Below, one piece after another: positions 1 through 11,642 of a stretch of 64,000 nucleotides of DNA. The notes under the pieces were generated by a model. That model was not told the origin of the DNA, searched no databases, and worked only from the letters and a program-made list of their open reading frames with translations. Origin of the DNA: Vanrija pseudolonga (taxonomy: Eukaryota > Basidiomycota > Tremellomycetes > Trichosporonales > Trichosporonaceae). The position numbers and the translations under genes are program-made. The stretch is from the NCBI RefSeq assembly GCF_020906515.1, contig NC_085849.1, positions 310,001-374,000 on the forward strand, given 5' to 3'. Every line of letters begins with the position of its first letter. The stretch's first letter is position 1.

Positions 1-630
1 GAGACGTGGTACCACCATATACAAGGCCTGGCTATCAAGAAGGACATTCTTCCGTTGGCCGAGAAAACGCTCACCGGCATCAACTCCCTGGTTGATCGGT
101 TGGAGTGGATCCACACCGTATGCGCCCAGATCAGAGAGGGTAATAGGCGTATCGCCAAGGTCATGGCCAACGCCTTGGCTGGCACCGACAAGAATGGCCC
201 GCGTGCCAACATCTATGACGGGAACAAGTTGCACCGCGACGCCGTCGCCACACCTCTCCCCGAGGTGTACGACGACATCGACAACGTGATTGCCGAGCGA
301 CTGGTGACGGCAGGCTTCCTCTTTGACGGAGCTCATGAGCTGCTCAGGAACTTCGTCAAGACAGCCCGGGGCGTTCCCAACGACCTCCTCTGCCAGGAGT
401 TTGTTGAGGATAGCCAACCCATGTTTGACAGCGTCAATGCGCTCTGTGGGTATATCAAAGACTGGTCAAAGCCCCTTCATGAACGCATATTGGAGATTAA
501 GTTGCTTGACGTGAGTTGGAGATGTATGTATGAAGCATGTAAGCTAACGACCCTCAAGGTTAGCGACGCCGATATCGACGCCTATTGGGAAACCCGCGCC
601 AACACAAGTATCGAGTGTCTCAGCATCTAG
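1..630 (+). CDS. Partial gene, two-module family member A (unknown function)
   Basis: The reading frame is open from base 1, so the true start lies outside the window. An intron at 511-558 (48 bp, GTGAGT donor, CTAAC branch site, AAG acceptor) is a multiple of three; removing it gives a 3' end coding VSDADIDAYWETRAN and a stop at 628-630. The visible 193 residues are mostly predicted helix, with no signal peptide or membrane segment. The pattern of a helix pair followed by a loop and further amphipathic helices resembles the C-terminal module of the next five genes, so I place it as the most divergent member of that cluster. The resemblance is by eye and weak. No function is recognised. Confidence 0.6.
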   Translation, partial: ETWYHHIQGLAIKKDILPLAEKTLTGINSLVDRLEWIHTVCAQIREGNRRIAKVMANALAGTDKNGPRANIYDGNKLHRDAVATPLPEVYDDIDNVIAERLVTAGFLFDGAHELLRNFVKTARGVPNDLLCQEFVEDSQPMFDSVNALCGYIKDWSKPLHERILEIKLLDVSWRCMYEACKLTTLKVSDADIDAYWETRANTSIECLSI

Positions 631-1696
631 ACTATGGCCCTCCTGTCTTGTGCAAACAACCAGTCCAGTTGCCGTACAGAGACCCCGTCCCGTTCAGATG
701 TCATAACTTGTTCCGCAGAATAGCTTCCCTACATGGCCGGTGCATGTTCTCTGATGTATGCCCGTTTCGAGCTGAGGGTGATTTGATTATTTTTCGATCA
801 TTTTTGTTGAATTTGTGTGCCGCCTAATAACGAGCCGCGATTTGATCTGCGTACTTCAGCTAGGGAGGCAACAGACGGGTCAGAACATTTTGACAGCTGG
901 AGGCGCATGCTTATGCTGGCGGTTGAGAATGAGTGACCGGGACCAGTCTGCCGGGGCGTGGGATGTGCGCACGCCCCTTCGACGCCATCCACCCACTCAA
1001 CTGCCAATCTGAATGCACATGGCGTTGTGTATCTGTCAGGAATGTGTACAGAGCATGCACACCTATAGGGGTTTGAATGATGCCGGGGTGAACGAAGCGG
1101 TGTCGGACGAAGCGGAGTGGTGTAGCCGCTCTGACGGACGGATTGTGCGCCGCCGTCACACTCCTGCTTTGTTTGCTACTTTAGCCCACACCAAGGAATG
1201 GCAAGTGTTAGCCGATCTCCAAAGATTGAAAGATAACGCCCTGGCGGTTTACTCAATTACTCACCTCTACTTCTTCTGTCTCTGTTGCTAGGAGTCACCC
1301 GAGAGTGATGCGATTCATCTGGGCGAACAACGCCTTTCCCCTGTTCGCTGTTGTGCTGCTGCTCTCACTTCGTCGTCTCTTTATTGACTAAGTAGGTGCC
1401 TGGGTGGCCACTGTGGCCATGAGAAGTCAGTCAGGACAAACGTCTCGACACACCCATAGACGTTATGCGGAAAGGCACATCTGTGTCAGTCACGTCAGGC
1501 CTGTGCATTGATGTGTATCCTCAAGGCAGGAGTGCGTCACAGGCGCTTCCTCATCACTGGAATGGGCTCTGTTGACACCTGCGGGCGGTAATCAAGTTGA
1601 TCCACACGATATACCCCCCACATCCTGTGTTCTCAACTTCATACTTGTCTTCACTTCCCATACCACACTTCCTACACCGCACTTGTAACACACACC
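631..1696. other. Intergenic spacer, 1066 bp
   Basis: No gene is supported here. Short frames occur on both strands without splice logic or family resemblance. The last 90 bp before the next ATG are pyrimidine and CA rich, as in other 5' leaders of this window. Confidence 0.6.
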
Positions 1697-3240
1697 ATGA
1701 GGCGCTTCAAGCACAACCCGCAGGCCGACACCCACCGCCACATGCTCCCCATCGAGCTCGTCAACCCCCTTTTCCACGAGAACCCCGAGTACCTCAAAGA
1801 TAAGTGGAGGCCCGGACGACGCTCCTTCCTTTCCACGACCGACACGGCAGTCGGCACGCCGCACCCAGTCAAGTCGTGGTCTCCAGGACCCAAGGGCGTT
1901 TATGCCCTGCGCGTCCCATGGTGGTACGAAACCGACTTCTACCTCCAACACATCCACATGGAGGTGGACCTGAGCGGCTTCGGAGCGACCCAGTGGCTCC
2001 CGGTGGCCAAGAGGGGCAACGACCAGGACATCATCACCACGTTCCTGCCCCTCACGGGGGAGCTCACTGCCACCATTCTAGAGTCGCTCCAGGAGGTGAA
2101 GCAGGTCCTTGTAGACCACCACCGTGCCGACCCCCTCTCCGACCTTGCCCAGCTGCACGTGCGCCCCGACCACTGGCTGGACCTGACCACCGACTACAAG
2201 GATTGGCGGTGGCACGAGGACATGGTGTTGGAGCGCCGCAGGTCCCCCATGCGCCAGGTGCACGACCTCGACGCCTCATGGGAGTCACAGTCGCAGTATG
2301 ACGCGGCGCCAAAGTCCCACCTGAACCGGTGCGACCCACTCAACACTGCAACTCTCACCCAGAACGACGCCAACAAGTGCTACGGTCAAGTGGACGTACT
2401 TATCGAGCAGGTCACGTACCTCGCGTCCCTAGCCCAGCAGATCATGGAGATGGAGGTGGCGATGTGTAAGGTCCCGATCAAGTACGAGTTCGACAAGGTT
2501 GGAGCAGCCCTCGACGCCACTGAGAGGACGAAGGTCGGCATGGTGGCTAGGTACCACCGTCTGTTTCCCGCCCCTCCGCCCGACACTCCAGCACCACCTC
2601 CGCAGCCCACCGCTGAGGCTCCCCCCTCGCATAAGACGCCTGTCACTGCCGTGCCGAATGCAGGCGGCTCCGGAGCGATGCTCAACTACTTCCGCGACTG
2701 GCAGGCCCCAACCGGCCCCTTGGCATTTGTAAGTGGTCTCTCCGCACCACAGACACTGACTTGCCGCAGAACCCCGCCCCCGCCCCGATTCGCCCTCCGC
2801 CCGCTGCTACCCACGGCACACTGCGACCGCTGCTACCTCCCCCAGTTGACCGAAGACTCCCCACGGTCCCCAAGCAGGCGTGGGCCTCCACTCCCCATCT
2901 CAGCCACTTTCTCGGACCGGACGAGGTGCCTGGGCCCGAGGACGGCGAGCCCGACGAGTATGGCCGTCGTGCGCGCGCGCCTTTCCCCATCACCAAGGAC
3001 GAATGCGACTACGCGCGCCACGAGTTTGCCGCCTACCGACTGGTCCTCGTCGAGTTGCTCCGAGTGCGCGGCAGTGAACTCTACAACAACCTGATCGAGA
3101 CGTCGCACGACCAGGCCATGTTCAACACCGTGTTCGAGTGGAAGACGGTGATCGACCGCATCGTCGAGCCATACTTGCTTCAACTGGCCTACCTCAGCTA
3201 TGACGAGGCGAAGCTCAAGCCCATCTACCGCGAGGTGTAA
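1697..3240 (+). CDS. Two-module family member B (unknown function)
   Basis: Two exons, 1697-2728 and 2770-3240, split by a 41-bp GTAAGT...CGCAG intron that joins two reading frames in phase 0. The product is 500 residues. Near residue 80 a strand-rich segment (ETDFYLQHIHMEVDLSGFG) is followed by a helix pair. A proline-rich linker lies around residues 290-400, and the last 110 residues are helical, including ITKDECDYARHEFAAYRLV and FEWKTVIDRIVEPYLLQ. The same order (strand segment, helix, linker, long helices) recurs in the neighbouring genes. No signal peptide, membrane segment or catalytic motif is visible. The start was chosen because it is the first ATG of the long frame and follows a CA-rich leader. 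Confidence 0.75.
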
Positions 3241-4153
3241 AGGCTGCTTGGGGTACGCCAGGGGGTTTCAAGGGAGGGGCTGGGGGTAAATGATGTGAGG
3301 TGAGTCGGCCGGCAGGGGTCCAGTTGCTGACATTCACAGAGTTGATGACGAGGCAACAATCACGCGGCGCGTTCACCATTGTTCCTCGACTTCACAAGAT
3401 TGAGTTGCATGTACTGGCTCTCTTGCCCAATTGCATTAATCAAGTTTGATCAGCATCCATCTGTATGCATGCATGTGATCTTCATGTCGTGAAGTAGCTC
3501 GTCTTGCGAAGGAGGGTAAGGGCTGCCGACGTCGGCGATGCCTGCCGCATCAACCCGACCCAGCAGTTCCAAGGCGGGACCGATCTGTGCATTTGAACAA
3601 TGTATGGTTCATTGTAAGCCGAGCACCCTTGTGCAGGACTGTCATCGCGCACCAGTCGCCCTCAAGAGATCTGATATGGGGCGAGCGTGTGATTTCCCTG
3701 CACCATCAGTTGACAGTGGCACAGCCTTCTGCAGCCACCAGTACATGCCAATGTTTGGTTCTCCTCCTCCCTCCCCTCCTCCTCAAACATTGGATAAAAT
3801 AGTGATGGTACGAGGAGGCAACGTGTATGCCTTCACCGTCTTGTCATCCACCACTGCTGCCATTGATGGGGCAAACATTGGCCACCGCGCTGCTTGCCAT
3901 GATCAGGTACATACATACATCAGTCGTCTACCATCCCTGTCTTGTGTTGGACATCATCTCATCATCTTGAGGTGCTCTTCAACCTCGTCCAACCTTCCTC
4001 CCTCACCTGCGTTGATTCCCTAGCCACCGACTCTCAACGAGAAGTGCAAAGAGACTCTTCATCTTCTTCCAAGCTGTGAGTCCTCATCGCTACGCGCGAC
4101 AGTAAACTGACCACCTCAGACCAGTGGCCACATCGCCCTAGACTGGAGCCATC
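3241..4153. other. Intergenic spacer, 913 bp
   Basis: No gene is supported. A TATA-like ATAAAATAG sits near 3795. The stretch 3760-4110 is CT-rich and could contain the promoter and leader of the next gene, possibly with a leader intron that cannot be proven here. Confidence 0.5.
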
Positions 4154-6859
4154 ATGCCGGTTGACCGTATCCAAACCCCGCAGAAGGTGACGGAGGAGCA
4201 ATTCCAGCCGTCCCCTCCCCCACCGCTGCCGCCGATGCCCGTGCAGCGGTCGACATGTAAGTCCATCGCATCGAGCAAGCCTAACCCCCTAGTCTATGAG
4301 AACGCGCCATGGGGCCACCAAGACGTCGAGCGTCGCATAGCCCGCACTACCCCGGAGAATGTGGTTCTCGCCGGTACGTCTGCCCAGTCCAGACGTCTGG
4401 AGGGCATCAACGCCGACCGCCCTGGTGCGTGGACGACATCAACAGTGCTGACCATCACAGAGCGCAGGCCTACTCCCGTCACCGACTTTGTGAGGCGTGG
4501 CAATGTTGTCTATTGCAGTGACTTCCCATCCACACCCGAGCTGGAACAGTTCGACCTGCCGAACATCCCTGCCACCGACAATGACGGGCCGTTCCACCTC
4601 TCTTCTGCCTCAGTCCGGGCCACATCCTTCGACGAGGAGTCTTTGTCCGACCAGGCCTTGCCTTCCGCGCCCCCTCCCACGCCCGACCCGGCCACACCCC
4701 CTGCGGTTGAACCTGTCCCCGAGAACGCCCACCGCAGCAAGATTGCTGCTCGTTGGCGCTCTGTCCTCCGCGGCCCGAGCAGCAACATATTCAAGAGGCC
4801 TCGGGGTCCCCCGGTGACTGACGAGTACGAGACGCTGTCCATGGTGACCGACTGGGGCTCGGGGAGCGAGCGGTCGATGACGCTCGACGAGAGCGAGGGT
4901 GCCCAAGGCAACGAAGCCGCCGGTGACAGCTCCACCGAGCCGACAGGCCCCTCAGACGAGGGCGCCACAACCAATGGTGATGGCCCGGCACAGGATGGAC
5001 CCCTGGAGAGGATTCTCACGGCTCATATTACGACCGCGCAGTGGCTCCAGTCTCCCGGTCACTACATCCAACCCCCTCTGATCACCCACGGCTGGATCAA
5101 GGACTGGGCGCTCAAGACTGCACTCTACCAGCCACCTGTCACACCGTCTGAGCCCGACAGCTCCACCTTCTCGAACAGGCTTTCGACCGCCAGCGCCAAG
5201 CTCGGCAAGCCCCTCAGGCGACTTCTCAGCAGGCGCTCCCTCCGCAACTCTACCGTTTCGACTGACGGCGACAGCGCTGTCCGCGACTCGGTTGTCATTT
5301 CGGAGGCGTCGTTTGGGACCCCGGAGGAGTACGTCCCTCGTCGTCCCTTAGCGGAGGGACGCAGGCCTTCGCCCCTCTCCCTCGACCAGACGAGCGAGGA
5401 CAACGACCCAAGCACCCCGACCATCGTCCCCACACCCATGAACGAGCAGATCACGGCCTCGCCGCGTTCGGATGGGACCTCTACCCCTACCCCCACCGGT
5501 CCGTCCTCCCCTACCTCGGCACCCACACCCCGTTCGTCGCCCAGGCAAGCCTTGCCGCCAACCCCCACCGCATCGCTCAGGCCATACTACCTCACCCCCG
5601 GCCCAGGCCCCATAACCCACCTCCAGCTCGAGGTCATGTTTGCCACCGAGCCGGCGACATATGCGACGCCGCACGCATCAGCCCTCACGGTCAACTTCTC
5701 TACCACGCCCAACTGGGTCAACCCGTCCCCCGAGCGCACGGTAGAGAGCGTCGCGCAGGTGTGGGAGAACGTGCGGATGGGCGTCGCGCAGCTCCGCGGA
5801 GAGACGCTTCGGCTCGCGTACATCCCACTGCTGGAGACTGAGCCACCTCTGACTCCGCCTGCTACTGGCGCCGCCACCCAAGAGTCATCTGTCGAGTCAG
5901 ATATGTACGCCGAATTCGACAACGTCGACGCCACGCCGCGCCTCACCCGCCGTCTTAGCTGCCGAGCCATGTCGACCGTCGCTTCCCCCAGCATGGAGAC
6001 TACACCTGGCTCTGCCGAGGTCTCGGCTGCCAGGACAGAGAACGAGGGTAACCTCTACTTCACCCGCCCCTGGTCGTCCCTATCGATGCTTCTCGAATGG
6101 CACACGCCGGCGTGGTACACCCGGGACCGTAAACCCCTCCAGTTAGCCTCAGCGCTCAGCGTCGTCGACGAGGCCGACTCGTATATGTCCTCGCCGCGGT
6201 CGTCAATGTCGACCGTTAGGCCTTCTATCAACCTGTTCCGCGACGAGAGTGACGATGACGTCGACCAGCCTAGTGCTGAGATCGAGGCCGACGACGAGCC
6301 AGCCACTCCCCGAGCCTCCCAGCAGCAGCTCCCCGCCATGAGCCCCGGCCCACAGATCCGCCCGCCGAAGCCCAAGCTCGTCCTCGACGAAAGCAACCCG
6401 TCGAAGCCCCTTCAGAAGGAGCCCTGGGGTGCCATCACCTCCCTGCTGGACGCGTTCGCGCAGTTCGCGTTCGAGGCCGAAATCGCCGACACGCGCCTCG
6501 TGGCCATGGCACACGGGCACGAGCCGTTCTATCTCGCGACGGCGGCCAACCCCGCCGCGGACCGAATCGTCTTCCTCGCACTGCTCACCTCGCTGGCCAC
6601 CACGATCATCGACTCGTTCCCGCGTGCAAGCTTCGCTGGAGTGCCAGGTGCGCGGCTCCGCTCGATCCTCGCCGCGTTCGTGGAGGCGGTCAATGTCCTG
6701 TTTGAGCCGTTTGCCGAGACAGAGGGCGTCATTGCGCATCTTAACACGCGCCGTATCTCGCGACTCGTCAACGGCGGCAAGAAGATGCGTATCCTCGGCC
6801 CGACGATGCGCCTGAGCGACTTCATGGCTGGTGTGGAGGGTCACGCCGATGAGGTCTAG
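4154..6859 (+). CDS. Two-module family member C, long disordered linker (unknown function)
   Basis: A frame of 901 codons. It probably contains one 36-bp intron at 4257-4292 (GTAAGT, CTAAC branch, TAG), whose removal keeps the frame and gives an 889-residue protein. Residues from about 40 to 460 are low complexity, rich in Pro, Ser, Thr and acidic residues, and look disordered. The N-terminal family module follows (PGPGPITHLQLEV, then NWVNPSPERTVESVAQVW). After a second linker comes the helical C-terminal module from KEPWGAITSLLDAFAQF to NVLFEPFAETEGV. Both modules align by eye with gene D immediately downstream, in the same order and spacing. There are no membrane segments or known catalytic motifs. 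A scaffold or adaptor role is possible but unsupported. Confidence 0.8.
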   Translation: MPVDRIQTPQKVTEEQFQPSPPPPLPPMPVQRSTCKSIASSKPNPLVYENAPWGHQDVERRIARTTPENVVLAGTSAQSRRLEGINADRPGAWTTSTVLTITERRPTPVTDFVRRGNVVYCSDFPSTPELEQFDLPNIPATDNDGPFHLSSASVRATSFDEESLSDQALPSAPPPTPDPATPPAVEPVPENAHRSKIAARWRSVLRGPSSNIFKRPRGPPVTDEYETLSMVTDWGSGSERSMTLDESEGAQGNEAAGDSSTEPTGPSDEGATTNGDGPAQDGPLERILTAHITTAQWLQSPGHYIQPPLITHGWIKDWALKTALYQPPVTPSEPDSSTFSNRLSTASAKLGKPLRRLLSRRSLRNSTVSTDGDSAVRDSVVISEASFGTPEEYVPRRPLAEGRRPSPLSLDQTSEDNDPSTPTIVPTPMNEQITASPRSDGTSTPTPTGPSSPTSAPTPRSSPRQALPPTPTASLRPYYLTPGPGPITHLQLEVMFATEPATYATPHASALTVNFSTTPNWVNPSPERTVESVAQVWENVRMGVAQLRGETLRLAYIPLLETEPPLTPPATGAATQESSVESDMYAEFDNVDATPRLTRRLSCRAMSTVASPSMETTPGSAEVSAARTENEGNLYFTRPWSSLSMLLEWHTPAWYTRDRKPLQLASALSVVDEADSYMSSPRSSMSTVRPSINLFRDESDDDVDQPSAEIEADDEPATPRASQQQLPAMSPGPQIRPPKPKLVLDESNPSKPLQKEPWGAITSLLDAFAQFAFEAEIADTRLVAMAHGHEPFYLATAANPAADRIVFLALLTSLATTIIDSFPRASFAGVPGARLRSILAAFVEAVNVLFEPFAETEGVIAHLNTRRISRLVNGGKKMRILGPTMRLSDFMAGVEGHADEV

Positions 6860-7258
6860 TTGAGTTTCGTGTATGCCTCCGTACTCTATATATTATGAGC
6901 AAGCTCCCTTGTCCATTTTGGACATTGTGGTTGTAGCTGCAGATGCACGTTGTTTGAGTCTCATCAAATCTTGTTGTGAATGTGGCACTTGGAGTGCCCA
7001 AACACAGAGCCATCACTTTTGCCACTCGGTGCCAGCCACGGTCCCGGTATGGCGCGTATGTTTGTGCACTCACTCCGTGCCCCCAGGCTCAAACACCATC
7101 ACTGCAGCAACGGGAGTGGCGAAGCTGTGAGGAGGCTGTATATGACTAGCCCATCAGTGAGCGCTGGCGCTTTCTCATCTTGACATTCCTTTCTCCTCAG
7201 TGGCGAGCCGATCGACAGCAAGCAGTCATCGTAGGCCGCTTCCACCATCCACCCCACC
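6860..7258. other. Intergenic spacer, 399 bp
   Basis: Separates family members C and D. TATATATTATG at about 6887-6897 and a CT-rich leader ending in ACCCCACC just before the next ATG are the only features. No gene is seen. Confidence 0.5.
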
Positions 7259-9368
7259 ATGCCGTCCCCGCGTGGACTCCCACCGGATGGTGTGGTGAAC
7301 TCTCCTCCACCGGTATCGACTTCCAAGCGTGAGTCGTCGCGTAGGCCGCCCTCACTCACCAGACCTAGCTCGTGCGTCGGTTCAGTACCGCAAGTCCAAC
7401 ACTTCGACGGCGACAGACCCCAGTTTCCTCAACCAGCCCCGCGACGATGGAAACTACTATACAGAGCCCCCTCCTGCACCGAGTGCCCTCTGTCCCCCAA
7501 CGACGCTCGCCGCGGCCAAGAACATTGCGCCGAGTATCGCCATCACGCCACAAACGTACCCCAGCAGCGGGTACTTCCCGCGGCAGTCCCAGCTGAGCGG
7601 GTACTCGACCGTGCCGTCCATGTACAGCGGCACAGACTGGGGCGTCGAGCCGGTCCTCGTGGACGGGAGAGTTATCGACATGCGTGTGAAGCACGACAGT
7701 CTGCTTACGAGTGGGAGCAGCTTGCCGAGCTTTGGTGCTGGCGTGCGCCAATCGTCAAACCTGGCTCACCCGTCCCCGCTGCAGCGAGCGAGTGGCACTA
7801 CAGGCCAGACAGTGCGTCCGCGCTTGTCCGCCCAAGACAGTATCCGCCATCGAGACTCGCACGGGTCGTCACGAACGCGATACACCGTCGCCCCACCGAC
7901 GCCGGCGCCGTCGCTCGCGAACGACACGCCGCGTCCGCCAACCCCTCCACCGAAGTCCCCGTCGCTCCGACCCCGCGACTCAGTCTCCAACCTGCGTCCC
8001 GAGAGCATCTCCACATCTGTATCCTCTCGAGTGGCCACTCCAACGCCGGATGCCCTCACACCTGCGGCGCCACCCTCGCCGTACGGTCCCGGGCCGGCGG
8101 CCTACCTCCAGATCGAGTGCCTCCTGCCCGAGTACGCGTGCTCCCATCCGACGCTGTACTCGTCCCCGCGCTTCGTCGATCTCTCAGGCACCGTGAACTG
8201 GATCAGCCCTCACAGGGTGGCGCGGACTACTGAGAGCGTCGACGCGGTATGGGCATCGCTGCGCAACGTTGTGGCCTTGCTGCATGTCGAGGCTGCTTCA
8301 CGGGCAGAGTATACCCCTCCATCGTCGTCCCGGCCTGGACAAGCCTATCCGGTTAGGCGGAGCCCAAAGGAAGTGCCGTGGGCCTCGTTACGCGCCGTGC
8401 TGGATACCAGCCCCCGCATCGTTTCACGGCCATCGTCACTACGAGAGAAGGTCACGAGCACAGTATACAAGGCCGCGAGCAAGTTCGCCCAGAGCACAAC
8501 GTCTCTCGATATGCGCGACAACCCCAAGCCTACCGCCGATGTCCCCCTTCGCTCTGAGACGGGGAGCATCGCAGTACCGATCTCCACCCCCATCAATTTC
8601 CCCAGCAGCCTCGTGAAGTCCGAGAACAAGAGACACGCAATCTACCTCCCCGGTCCGACCATCCCTATGCCGCGCGCACGCGACGCACCACCCAGCGTCC
8701 CCGAGCCAAGCCCGAGGATAGAGAAGAAACAGTGGGCCGCGATCCGCGCCACCCTCGCGGTGCTGGACGCACACTGCGCCACTGCCGCAGGGCTCGACGC
8801 GCAAATGGCCGACATTAACAACGGCACGCTGCCGTTCAACGTCGAGATGGCGGCCGACCCGGCCATCGACCTGGCTGTGCATATCGCCCTCATCCGCCTG
8901 CTGTGCTCCACCCTGCTCGAGTCGTATGCGGCGACCGAGTTCAACCGCCGTACGGGACGCTGCGTGCGCTCCCTTGTGCGGCACGTCGTTGCCGTTGGCC
9001 AAGAGTTTGGGGGAGAGTACGTCTACATTGAGCGTGTGCGGTCCCGCACCCTCGCCGAGTTGAAGGAGGCCGGGGTGGTGCTCCGCCCTGTTGGGCTGCC
9101 GGCGGCGGGACATGTCGTTCCGATGGTTGCGGCGAAGAGGAAGCCTCCCACAATCAGGTTTGCTAGCGATACCGCGACGACCAGCATCAAGTCTACAGAG
9201 ACGTTCGAAACGGCCAAATCTGACAACACGCCTAGTATCCTCAAGACGTCGGAGTCAAGGAGCAAGACAGCGTCGATGCTCTCAAAGCTGTCGCGCCGGC
9301 CGAGGCTCCCCGAAAGCTGGGGCGCCACCCCGAAGTCAGCCGCGCCAGTCCCACCACCCAAGCTATAA
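7259..9368 (+). CDS. Two-module family member D (unknown function)
   Basis: Exon 1 is 7259-7328. The GTGAGT intron ends at the TAG at 7366-7368 (40 bp, CTCAC branch); an alternative acceptor six bases earlier keeps the same frame. Exon 2 runs to 9368, giving about 689 residues. The N-terminal module reads YGPGPAAYLQIECLLPEY, then GTVNWISPHRVARTTESVDAVW, clearly parallel to gene C (NWVNPSPERTVESVAQVW). The C-terminal module begins KKQWAAIRATLAVLDAHC and includes an LLESYAATEFNRRTGRCVRSL helix run. Linkers are Pro/Ser/Thr rich, and the last 60 residues are basic and disordered. C and D are the closest pair in the cluster and probably a tandem duplication. Confidence 0.8.
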
Positions 9369-9458
9369 GCCACAAGAACCACAACACATGCTCTACATCC
9401 ATGGACAAAGACAACTATGTACAACTCGCGCGGTGTATGATATCGATCTGCTGCGCAT

Positions 9459-10526
9459 CTAATGCTCTATGATACTAACGCCCCTGAGGCCGGCCTCGAG
9501 CCCGCGGCCAAGCTCAGCGAGGACGCGCGCGAGCCCGCGCACCAGGCCGCGGAGCTCGCGGCGCTCCTCGACGGAGCCAGGCAGGCGGCGGACCCAGGCG
9601 TACACTTCGCGGCGGAGGACAGCGAGGTAAGCCGTCCGCTGGGCCGCGAGCGCGGCGAGCGTGGTGGCGGGGAGGATGTGGCGCGTCGTTCCTGCCTCGA
9701 TCTCGGTCATGAGGAGGTCGAGCCGGACATATGTTGCCGCGAGGGCCGAGATGGGCTCGAGGCCTGCCAGCGCGGTGGTGACAGGGTCGACTGGTGCCGG
9801 TGCTGCTGCTGGTGCGGTATGGCGTGGCGGGCCCGGCCGGATAGCGGACAGTGGCCGCGCGTACGGGTGGTGGTGGTGGCAGCTGGCGGGCGTCTCGTAG
9901 CTCGGGTACAGCCGCTTCGGCGTGAACGAGGGCACGGGGAGCGAGAGGCTTGAAACACTTGGGAGACTGGCGGCGGGTGGGGTCGGGGGCGTCTCAGGCT
10001 CGGGCGACGTGCTGGGCGAGGTGGCGCGGGACGTCGATGCGGAGGTGGCCGCGGAGCTCGAACTTGATGTGAGCGCCGAGCTTGACGGGCCAGCAATGAT
10101 GCACGTCTCGAAGCGCACGCTCGAGTCGACACGACTCTTGCCTACGGTGGTACGCATCGGTCCAGGCCGGCGGAGTGTCGGTGTCCCCAGAGGCACCCTG
10201 GTGGGCGGCGGTGGCGGCAATGGCAACGGCATAACAGCCCTGGCCCGCGCCTCGGCCTCCCAGCGCAGCACCTCGCGCCGCACGCCGTCGAGGTACATGG
10301 GCAGCTGGGTAAGCGTCGCCACGACGTCGATCGCCGGGCGCGGGGGGTACGTGACCAGCGGCACGCGGACGGTCAGGCTCAGTCCGCTGGGCGGGGGGAG
10401 GCGGACCGCGAGGGTGATCGCGCGCTGTTGCTGCGCCGGTGGCGGCGGCGGCGGCGTCGCCGGTGTCGCTGTTGGTGTGGGGGGCCGGGTGCTCGTTTCG
10501 GTCGGTGTCGGTTCAGGCGTCGTCAT
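9459..10526 (-). CDS. Two-module family member E (unknown function)
   Basis: Intron-less, 355 residues, convergent with gene D (90 bp between the stops). The N-terminus is a Thr/Pro tract. The N-module is RAITLAVRLPPPSGLSLTV followed by the helix DGVRREVLRWEAEARARAV. A Pro/Ser linker follows. The C-module starts at ALAGLEPISALAATYVRLD and contains AQRTAYLAVLRREVYAWVR, LRGLVRGLARVLAEL and a GVSIIEH terminus. The arrangement LR-x-x-VY...P-x-S...LVxxxxxxL recurs in member F. No targeting signal is visible. Confidence 0.75.
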   Translation of the reverse strand: MTTPEPTPTETSTRPPTPTATPATPPPPPPAQQQRAITLAVRLPPPSGLSLTVRVPLVTYPPRPAIDVVATLTQLPMYLDGVRREVLRWEAEARARAVMPLPLPPPPPTRVPLGTPTLRRPGPMRTTVGKSRVDSSVRFETCIIAGPSSSALTSSSSSAATSASTSRATSPSTSPEPETPPTPPAASLPSVSSLSLPVPSFTPKRLYPSYETPASCHHHHPYARPLSAIRPGPPRHTAPAAAPAPVDPVTTALAGLEPISALAATYVRLDLLMTEIEAGTTRHILPATTLAALAAQRTAYLAVLRREVYAWVRRLPGSVEERRELRGLVRGLARVLAELGRGLEAGLRGVSIIEH

Positions 10527-11642
10527 GGGTGGTAGTTAGGTCGAGGTAGCTAGCTAGCTAGTGGAGGAGGTTAGCTGGCCAACATAGCTGCCCGCCGCAC
10601 CGAAATACTTATCACAACAAGACGCACTCGCCGGGCCAGCCCGCGCGTCGCCGCCGGGAAGGTTCGTCGACCAAACGCCACCGCCGTGCGCCACGCCACT
10701 GGCCGACCGCGTGCCGCGCCCCGACTGGTGGAGCTGGCACGTTTCCCTCCGACCGACCGAGATATCAGGTGCTTGCTGCGCGCAGGGAGATAACAGTGCG
10801 TTTGGGCAAGGCGCGGGGCCATCGGGCGGTTCGGGCGCGAAGGCAGGCATGGCCGGGCATACAGCGCCACGCGTCGCTGCGTGCCGTGCCGTCCCCTGCC
10901 GAGCGATCGAACCCGACGACGACGTGTTGCGTAGATCCCGACTTGCACCTTCCTGGGTGCGTGGTGCGTGCTGCTGGAATCGAAATGGCCGACCCCGATC
11001 GATCGAGCGTAGATGCTAGCTAGCCTGCGCTTGGCACACGCGTCGCATGCTCGCGTCACGATGCCGTCAGTTCCCGCACACCGTCGCGCGTTGTCGCGTC
11101 GCGTCAGAACGGGCCGCTCGCGGAGGGCGGTCCGCCGACCTCCATCTCCACTACTGCGTCCATGTGGCTAGCATGTGCGCTGTGCTATGTACCAACTGCT
11201 TCCCACGAGCGTGCTGAGGAAGAGGGTGAGACCCACTGCGCCCGCTCTCACTCCGCATCGGCAGCAGTCGCGTGCACCTTACGTCGGAAGGCCCTATGGT
11301 TTGCAGCGAGGAGCGCCGGGGTCGGCCTGCGGGCTCAGTCCGACCCACCGCCCGCCGGCCGGCGGAGCTCGGTGTCCGCACGCTCGGTGGCCCCTCTGCT
11401 TCGCGAGGATGTCCCGCGAGGCGTAGTGGCCGACGCCTGTCCCAGTGCGCGCGGTGGCCGCCGGCTCCTCCCTCCGCCCCGCCCCGCGCACCCCGCACCT
11501 ACCCGCCCACGACATCTACAGTCTATGCATACAGTGCTACGGCGTCCATGCCGCTCCCACGGCCGGAACGCATGCAGACCCACCACCCTCACCCCTCCGC
11601 ACGCCGCAGTACCCCTGCGCGCGTGCACCTCCCCATCGCGTC
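10527..11642. other. Intergenic spacer, 1116 bp
   Basis: Lies between two minus-strand family members. It holds a short GCTA tandem repeat (about 10549-10561) and several overlapping Arg/Ala/Pro-rich frames on both strands that show no family resemblance and are probably GC artefacts. It presumably carries the promoter of member E. Confidence 0.5.
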
